Source: Hordeum vulgare subsp. vulgare
Lineage: Eukaryota > Streptophyta > Magnoliopsida > Poales > Poaceae
Assembly: GCF_904849725.1 (NCBI RefSeq)
Contig: NC_058523.1
Coordinates: 338,065,948-338,129,947, forward strand
Direction: 5' to 3'
DNA: 64,000 nucleotides
Shown here: one piece after another, positions 57,188 through 64,000 of the stretch
How positions within the stretch are numbered: the first letter of the stretch is position 1
Layout: every line of letters begins with the position of its first letter
The notes under the pieces: generated by a model
Told to the model about the DNA's origin: nothing
Seen by the model: the letters and a program-made list of their open reading frames with translations, nothing else
Database searches by the model: none
Position numbers and translations under genes: made by a program

Positions 57188-58110
57188 TGTTGGTGAAGGA
57201 TCGACCACTATGGGGGCCTCAACGGTCCCCTTTTTGCTGGTTTGGCAGGGAGAGAACTTGTGACAAGACGAGAACCAACAGTCAGGGGCCGGCAAGATCT
57301 TTTTACCCATGTTCGGGGTGCGTGGTGCGTAAAACCCTACTCCTGCATGCGTTTATTCGTTTTGGATTACTGTAGATCTGTCCCTTTTTATAGCCTTTCG
57401 ATTTGCCAAAAAGCCAAAAGCCCTTACTACTGAGCCTCGGGCCTCCTTTTATAGGCAAACGGGTCACCACAGTGGCTCAGTGGATGAACGGTGGGTTCAC
57501 GGGTAAAACAGCGCCGACCGACAGTTACAGTGTTAGTGCCTTGTCAAAGGTGCAATAAATCCTTTGAAATACCTCCTTGACCTCGTCAGGGGGGGTTGGA
57601 CACGTACCCACACATGGCAACTCCGGGGCGTTGCGCTGGCGTGCGGGCAGACACATGGCGCATGCATCATTGGTGGCGTGCTCATCGGTAGAGGCGTTTG
57701 CACGTCGCGAGGGCGCCCTGGCCCCGCGAATCTCCTCGGGCCTCTCTATTTCTTCCCGGCAGGGTCACCTTGCCGGGTCTCTTCCTATTCCTCTCGGCAT
57801 GGAGGTGACGGCATGCCGAGGCCTTGTCATCCTTCCCGGCAAGGGTGGCTTGCCGGGGCTCAGCCTTTCTTCCTCGGCGGGAGGGCCTCGCCGTGGCATT
57901 GTCTATCTCCCTGGCAGTGAACTCCTGCGAGGGTCTCTTCTTCCTTCCCAACAAGCGAGTGCTTGCCGGGGCTTGCAATCGGCACTTGGTGGTTTCTGAG
58001 TCTTGATTTCGCCCTAAGTCCCAGCGACGCACCTTGCCGCTGCGGAGGGGCTGCCGGTGTCTGCGCACAAGTCTGGGGCACTAGAGACCCGAGGCTTTAG
58101 TGCACCGACA
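57188..58110 (-). repeat. 5' LTR of element B
   Basis: Direct repeat of 53705-54629. On the minus strand TATAAAAGG (about 57445-57455) is the likely TATA box. Hairpin-type repeats lie at 57750-57970. TSD CCTAC follows at 58111-58115. Confidence 0.9.
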
Positions 58111-58115
58111 CCTAC

Positions 58116-60929
58116 AGAATTTTGAATCACCAGATTTGGAGCTCAGATGAATTTATAAGAGATTTTTGAATTTACACAGGGAAAGAAAAAAGCAACAAAA
58201 GGCTACCACGGGCTATATCGCGCTCACGGCGCTGGGGAGGTGCTGGGCCGGGCCGGCAACTTCGGCCTTTGCAGCTGGTGGCCACACTGAAGACGTATTC
58301 CCCGCAATACACATAGGCCGCTGGGGAGACGGCTTTCGGAGGAGGCGCCTCCACTTACTCCTCGCGGGCTCGGCTACCAACGACTGACTGGTGGGGTCAC
58401 CGGCCCACCAGTCAACTCTTTCTTCTGCATGCAGCCATCTCGTGTGGCTGGACAGGGAGGCGAGGCCGACGCTCCGACGTTCTATCCCGGCGGCTCCGGC
58501 CACCCCCGGTGGTGCTCCTTCCATCGGAGTGCTCGAGGCCGCGAGCTGCTCCACCGTGGGGCTCCTCCCCTCGCTGAGGAGCAACGGTCGAGCCGGCATC
58601 TATCCGGGATGGTGCAACCATCAGAGGAGGAGACAGGGCACCATGGCCACCCAAGTTGGGGGGGAAGCAGCGGAGGGGTTGCAGGGTCTTTGGGGCACCG
58701 CTACGCAGAGGGAGGAGGGGAGGAGAGGGCTGGCGAGAAAGGCTGCAGGGAGGCCGAGGTGGCTTTACAACGTCCATGGGAGGGAGGAGGAATCTTCGGA
58801 CGATAGAGGAGCTCAAGGGGGAGCTCTGGAGGTTGCAGGAGGAAGGAGCAAGTGATGGGGAACCAGAGAGAGCTTGGGCGAGGAGATAAGAGAGGGGGAG
58901 GGAGAGAGAGCTCGGGAGAACCTCAGAGCTCACTAGCATGGGCAAAGACACGCGTCCCTGGGCACCTTGGAGGCTAGCCAGCGTCGGGGACGGCTTGGAC
59001 CAGTCAAGGGGAGGTCCCATGGCATGCTGAGACGAGCTGGGACAGCCAGATACGGCCTGGAAGATGAAGATAAGGTGCAGAGCACCGTTCTTGCACGCCA
59101 TGGTGGTTGTCACCACCCCTTCTATGAGTCCAAAGCCACCCCTGGCCGGAGCAAGGTGTCAAACATGCAAGGCATGTGTGCCACGATGCACTGGTGGAGT
59201 TTGGACCAAATTGGAGCTTGTTACGTGGGGTTTTGACTGGGTTTTAGTTTGCAGCAACAAACTTAGGGCTAGGATTGAGGGTGCTTAATGGAGTGATCTC
59301 AAGATGGGCCTTTGTCTAGCATGCTTGGCTACGCAAGGACTAAAACACTGCCAAGTTTGAGCTCAAGCAGAGGTGGGTAGCTAGTACTTGTTGTACAAGG
59401 CTACATTTCAGCCAGAAATCAACTTGTAGATGTCCTGCTCATTTTCCCCACATGAGCATGACATATCTTGGTTTGAAATGATGCCTTGGGATGCTAGGGA
59501 CCCTCTACAAAGAGTTGGGGGCATTAACTTAAGCAAAGGTGGGGTAAGAGGGGTAAAAATGGTGATCCAAGGGTAAAAATGAGAAGTAGTTACATGGAGC
59601 CTCTCTACAATAATTGACCACAGGTCATGGCAATGCTACTGAAGGTAAAATGTAACTATATAGAGTTGTGATAAAACTTTAAGATCAAGGGTAAATGTCG
59701 AAGCGGTGCATACAAGGTTTTTGATGAGTGTTAGGGATACCATATGCGCTTCAATTGATACGAAAATTACTAGGATCAAATAATAGATGAAAATAAACTT
59801 GGACACCAAATTTGGGATTGGGTGGAGAACGTTTCCAATGTAAACTAGGAAGACCCATGAAATGGGCAGAAATGGCCTTCTCCTTACGAAGCTATTCAAA
59901 TAAATTCCCACAAATCCAATATTTGGTGTGGGGCATTATTTGAGCATTAAGGCATGCCCAAAAAGTTTGGGGTCAATTGGAGAAACTTTATAATGTAAAG
60001 CTTCCCAAAGTCAGAAATCAACAATGAGGGTTTTGAGGGGCTTGGGACAAGTTCTTCTATTCTCCTTGATGCACCACTTGGTGTGGATGCATTATTGGAG
60101 TATCAGAACATGTCTACCAAATTTGAGCACAATTGGATACACTTGGCAATGTGGAGTTGGTCAAATTTGGATCTGGACAGATAGAGTTTTAGAATAATTA
60201 GGGGAGTCAAATCAACTTGGATTGAGATTAAACTTGGCAAGATCATCACATACATCATATGTGAAATGCTAGAATTTACAGCAATTTATTGAGAATATTT
60301 CTTATAGAAATATCCCAAAAGCTTGAAATAGGCAGGAAGAGTTTTGAAGGGGTTTGCCCAATATTTTGAACATTACCATGTGTTGAAACCCACGTATATG
60401 ACATACATATGTCGAATGAGTTTCCCTAAAAAATTTTAAATATTTTGAAAGCAGTAAAAATAACTTTCCTTCATAAGAGGCCATTTCTGGCCTCACAGGA
60501 AGGTATTTAAATAAAATAGTAAAATAAACTTTAAAATAATAATATTGTGGTTTTTGGAAGCCATTTTGATAATGGGTTTTAAATAAAATAATTGGTGCAA
60601 AATAAATTCCCTAATTTGAGGACTTGTAGTACAAATCCCATCTCACGGGTTTTGAAAGCTTAATTCAAAGAAATGCTTTTTGGTGAAAATAATATTTGGT
60701 AAAACTAGTTTCTGGTCCTAAACACATGGCATGATCATTAGGCATGAGTTTTGGGCTAAGGAGGTCAGTGTGGAGAGTAGCATAAATTATTGAGAATCAA
60801 ACACAAGCATACAAGCAAGCAAGCAAACAATAGTCACTTCAAGAATCACAAGCATTCAAAAAAAATTTAATTGGTCCTAATTTTTGAGAAAAGTCAAATC
60901 AGTCATGAGAGTTAAAATAGGGTGTTACA
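58116..60929 (-). repeat. 3' LTR of element I, proximal part (LTR start)
   Basis: On the minus strand it starts TGTAACACCCTATTTTAAC at 60929. It has an AT-rich part (60929 to about 58970), then a GC-rich block (about 58960-58170) that is open in many frames on both strands without a recognisable protein. It resumes at 53704 beyond element B. The AT-rich part is longer than in solo LTR H, so an extra insertion here or a deletion in H is likely. Confidence 0.75.
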
Positions 60930-62221
60930 GACCTTATCCCCTTAAGAAAATCTCGTCCCCGAGATCTCTAGGCTTGGTACTGGAGAGATACAAAATCTTG
61001 AGTCGGAGGCAGTCTTCACGTCCCCATGTTGCCGTTGTGGGTGTTCAGCCGCTTGATAATACAGCTTTGAATGCTCCGCACGTCCTTGCCTGACTGAGCG
61101 GGTTCTTACAATAAGTTAGGCTTGACCGAGGTTCGGGGGCTTGGTCAACTAAGTTTGTGCAAGGTTCTAACTTGCAAGTGCTTTCCAAAGTCGGAATACA
61201 TGGCAAGATAGCATGTCTGGGTTTGGTCTCGGGGTTACTCATGCTGGTTAGTGACATCTAGATGTCTCGTGTTAAAACATACGGTCAAGGTCTTCGCATA
61301 GCTCCCTGCTGACGGGGAAGTCCTAGACTCCCTTAAGGCAGGAAAGCTATGGTCGCGGGTGGTCTTCATCCTCGAGGGTGTTGCAGCGGTCTTTGAAGGC
61401 TTCTCGTGAAGGGGTCAGGGTTGGGTCTCGCTCATGAGTCTAAGCTCGAAGACTCAAAGTACAGAACATGTCCTACCATCTCGGAGCATTCGCGAGGGGT
61501 TCTGGATGAGCTGGCTACACAAGAGTATAGACCAGTCATCCATTCCCAAGGTCTGCGGCTCGGCAAGCGGGTGAATCACCTTTAGCAGGTTTTCACCATG
61601 ATCCAATTAGGACTCTCGCCCTTGCTTGGACCAGGAAGAGGCCATCTGATTTCTCTTGCGGTCCAAAGGCCTCATCGTCTCGAATCGTTGAGGCTTCTTG
61701 ACATTGTTGATGAAGTCGGCGCAGGGTCTGTGGTTGACTTCTTCTGCTTCTTCTTAATTTTCATGGTTTCCCAACCATGGCGGTTCTTCTTCTTGTCTTG
61801 CGTAGGATAGACTTCCGTTGTCTTGAGGTTGCTTCAATAAGCCCACCTTATCGATATAACACCTTACTCTCGAGGGGCATAGCGATCGGCATCCTTGGAG
61901 CTTGCCCAAACAGGACTAAGGTGTTCTTGCTCTTGTTGGGTGAATGAGTATGTCATCCGTGAGGATAACAACATATTTTCCCAAGCATCACATAAGCATA
62001 GTGTTTATGAGGCAGGTGAGGAGAGCAGGGACTCGCTATGGGCGGTCACTGTCCGAGGGGTTCATGGAACGATCTAGTTCTTCATGCCCATGTTTGTCAT
62101 AGGTACAATGGTGGTGGTTGGGCGGGGTACTGACCATACTCCAATGACTTAGAGTCATTTTCTATGGTCGTAATATGACCACCTTATGGCTTGGTGAAGC
62201 TTTAGGGTCTCAAAGAACTTA
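60930..62221 (-). other. Internal region of element I next to its 3' LTR
   Basis: The first 17 bases are the polypurine tract (minus strand CTTAAGGGGATAAGGTC). Upstream of it GGGGACGAGAT resembles the same place in the first Tekay element. Beyond that I find no chromodomain, integrase or other frame, so this part is non-coding or too decayed to read. Confidence 0.55.
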
Positions 62222-63070
62222 GGGTGTGTTTGGTTCGGGAACGAAGTGGAACCGAATGTCATGGTTCCATTCCACTGGAACAGGTTGGTTCCGTCCTTGT
62301 GTTTGGTAGAGGAGATTTAAAGGAACGGAATGGTTACCTTTTGATGTTTGGTTGGAGGGATGGAATGGAATGGAATGGATTTGTTCATCCTCTGCTGCAT
62401 CTCATCGTCGCCATCATTGCACGCCATGGCGTTGCGGCACGTGCTCCCGGCGGTGCATGCACCCGGCTGCGCGTGCTCCCGGCTGCGGCACGTGCTCCCG
62501 GCGGTGCGTGCTCCCGGCGGCGGCGCAGCAGATGCAGGGGGCGGCGATGCAGCAGATGCAGGGGCGGCGGCGCGGTAGAACGGCCTCGTTGGCGCAGTAG
62601 ATGCAGGGGGCGGCGGCGCGGTAGAAGGGCCTCGGTGGCACAATAGATGGAGGCCGCCGGCGCAGCTTATGGAGGCCGCTGGCACAGCTGATGGAGGCCG
62701 CCGGCGCAGCTGATGGAGGGAGGAATTCGGCCGCCGACGCAGCTGAAGGGGGCCGCCGGCGCAGTTGATGGAGGGATCCGGCCGACGGCGCAGCAGAAGG
62801 TGGCCGACGGTGCGGCTTAGGGAGGGAGGGAGGAAGAGGGTCAGCGAGGTTATGGGAGAAAGGGGGCAGCGTCGGGGGAAATGTGAGAGCGCGAGGCGTT
62901 CCGCGTCGTTCCACCGATTCGGAGGTACCAGCGTTCCGGATCTGGGAGGAATATGCCATTCCAGGGAATGAGTGGGTTCCGATTCCTGGACCCAACTAAA
63001 CAGAAGAACGGCCTCTAGGGACGGGACGGACCCGTTACATTCCACCCGGTGACACAAACCAAACACACCC
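62222..63070. mobile_element. Element J: PIF/Harbinger-like non-autonomous DNA transposon, 849 bp
   Basis: Terminal inverted repeats GGGTGTGTTTGGTT at both ends, flanked by TTA at 62219-62221 and at 63071-63073. The 3-bp TWA duplication with this terminus type fits PIF/Harbinger. There is no transposase frame. Subterminal GGAATGG repeats lie at about 62360-62378. Most of the interior is GC-rich short tandem repeats. A 283-codon minus-strand frame across it is Pro/Ser/Ala-rich repeat translation, not a gene. It is inserted in the internal region of element I. Confidence 0.82.
62440..62800 (+). repeat. GC-rich short tandem repeats inside element J
   Basis: At 62440-62525, GTGCTCCCGGC(G/T)G units recur about five times. 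At 62520-62625, GCAGATGCAGGGG(G)CGGCG(G/A)-type units recur. At 62640-62790, GATGGAGGCCGCCGGCGCAGCT-type units of about 22-30 bp recur five or six times. Confidence 0.75.
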
Positions 63071-63073
63071 TTA

Positions 63074-64000
63074 GGATGGGGGTGAACATTTATCATCTTA
63101 TCTCTAAGCACACTCCTTAGCTGCCAATAGTCTGACCTCTCACTCTGGACAAAATCACCATATTCCATCTAAGATATCTTCTCACATAAGTCAACTCCAT
63201 ACCTCTCATGCTAGTCAACTCTGGGGTTGAGGGAAGGACTAAACCCAAACACCACAAGTATGGTGTAGTTACATTGCACATGCATTCCCATGCAAGAACC
63301 TCGGGAAGGTATACAAGCTCCTAATCTTGAATTAAGACACCACAAATCCAAATGTCCCACCAGATCATCGAATGGACAGGGTACTGCATTCCTATGTTAA
63401 GGAAACACGTAGTATTCCAATCCAAGATCTGGTTTCCTTTGTACTAATCCGATCAAGTGGCTCATCAATCCGGTCGTTCATTACTGGACCCATCACTCCT
63501 ACAAATCCAATATTGATGGGGTTCTACATAATCGCTTAGAGTCCTCACAATTCACATATTACTGCAAGGATTATGTCTCAATATATCCACCAACTTCCAA
63601 TATCATGTCCATCTAATCTCCAAGGCCAATTCACATAGGTTCGTAATTCAATTCGACAACTCTAAGTATTCGCACTCGTTATTCACCTAGAAACATGGTA
63701 TCATGATCGAGATCATCGGGCTAAATCCAATTTACTCCGAACCATGTGGTCTCTTTCATCATCGATACTCTACTGAGATTACCTATTTAAATCCAAGACT
63801 CAAGTCCAATAAGAACTCTTACTCGATACTCCAAGTCCTTATGGTAAAATCACCAGTCCACGTCAACTACTCGATAAAGTCAATTATACCGCCAAGAAGT
63901 TTAGCTCGTGATCAAAAAAAATTCTATTGAATCCAAGCTACTCCAGGAATATGTAGTTTATGCTACTATGTTAACTTGTTCCACCAAATTCACCTACCTT
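63074..64000 (-). other. Internal region of element I, continuing to window end
   Basis: About 0.9 kb of AT-rich sequence with no coding frame, repeat or RNA gene I can support. By position it is still internal sequence of element I, upstream of its 3' LTR. Confidence 0.45.

Larger units (their letters stand above)
53705..58110 (-). mobile_element. Element B: short non-autonomous Tat-lineage LTR element with a B3-like antisense ORF
   Basis: LTRs 53705-54629 (925 bp) and 57188-58110 (923 bp) flank 2.56 kb. The TSD is perfect: CCTAC at 53700-53704 and 58111-58115. The LTR starts TGTCGGTGCACT on the minus strand and is related to the LTR of element A. A primer site follows the right LTR, and the G-rich tract GCCCGGGGGCTCC precedes the left LTR, so it reads on the minus strand. 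There is no protease, RT or integrase. The internal part holds a possible gag remnant and an antisense ORF with a B3-like domain. The LTR pair looks more diverged than those of C and G. Confidence 0.88.
51588..64000 (-). mobile_element. Element I: Tekay-type Ty3 element, 3' LTR and part of internal region
   Basis: On the minus strand an internal region (64000 to 60930) ends with a polypurine tract like that of the first Tekay element (GAGATTTTCTTAAGGGG...). It is followed by an LTR starting TGTAACACCC at 60929 and ending GGGGTCCCCACA at 51588. The LTR is split by element B, leaving about 4.9 kb of its own sequence. It belongs to the same family as solo LTR H. The probable TSD copy is GGAGG (51583-51587); the other copy lies beyond the window. 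I recognise no pol domain in the 60930-64000 part. Confidence 0.8.

Noticed and set aside
58412..59116. 234-codon minus-strand frame and overlapping plus-strand frames
   Set aside because: Same GC-rich LTR block in element I. Overlapping frames on both strands and Pro/Ser-rich composition indicate chance openness.
62317..63168. 283-codon Pro/Ser/Ala-rich minus-strand frame
   Set aside because: It is translation of the GC-rich tandem repeats of element J and runs across its right end into element I, so it cannot be an old gene.

Overview
This window looks like intergenic DNA from a large grass genome, most likely Triticeae (wheat, barley, rye or Aegilops). I infer this from the dense nesting of long-LTR retrotransposons, from Athila-type LTRs that begin TGATACGTCTCC, from a Sirevirus-type Ty1/copia element, and from Tekay-type Ty3 elements with LTRs of several kilobases. 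I found no host gene, no tRNA or rRNA gene and no CRISPR array. Every coding stretch I can recognise belongs to a transposable element, and nearly all are broken by stops or frameshifts.

The layout resolves into a nest, checked where possible by 5-bp target-site duplications (TSDs) and by reading frames that resume across an insertion. The oldest visible layer is element E, a Ty3 element of the Tat/Retand lineage. It is seen only as its antisense extra reading frame (aORF) at 25699-27282 and 51252-51587. Element D, also Tat lineage, lies to its left (20484-25698) and ends with an LTR at 25130-25698. Element A, a third Tat-lineage element (6434-20483, 3' LTR 19585-20483), lies inside D. A is itself split by a Tekay chromovirus (1-6433, pol plus 3' LTR) and by a small Athila-like non-autonomous element C (10940-17642, TSD GTCCC).

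To the right, E is split by F, a minus-strand Sirevirus copia element (27283-51251, TSD GATGG/AATGG). F has three insertions of its own. Athila-like element G (28512-38613, TSD GCTAC, two 1677-bp LTRs) sits in its 3' LTR. A 1-kb LTR-like insertion K (41072-42099) sits in its RNase H region. A solo Tekay-type LTR H (45426-49627) sits near the start of its gag.

Right of E, a minus-strand Tekay-type element I (51588 to the window end) contributes a long 3' LTR and some internal sequence. Its LTR is split by B (53705-58110, TSD CCTAC), a short non-autonomous Tat-lineage element. Its internal part holds J, an 849-bp PIF/Harbinger-like element (62222-63070, TSD TTA).

The most unusual item is B. 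Its antisense reading frame (55146-55823) does not encode the usual Tat-lineage aORF protein. It encodes an RG-rich N-terminus, what reads as a plant B3 DNA-binding domain broken by one in-frame stop, and an acidic Ser-rich tail. Other notable features are an LTR-like segment inside G just ahead of its env-position ORF, a GT-AG intron carrying tandem repeats in the D aORF, and two palindromic motifs conserved in all three Tekay-type LTRs.
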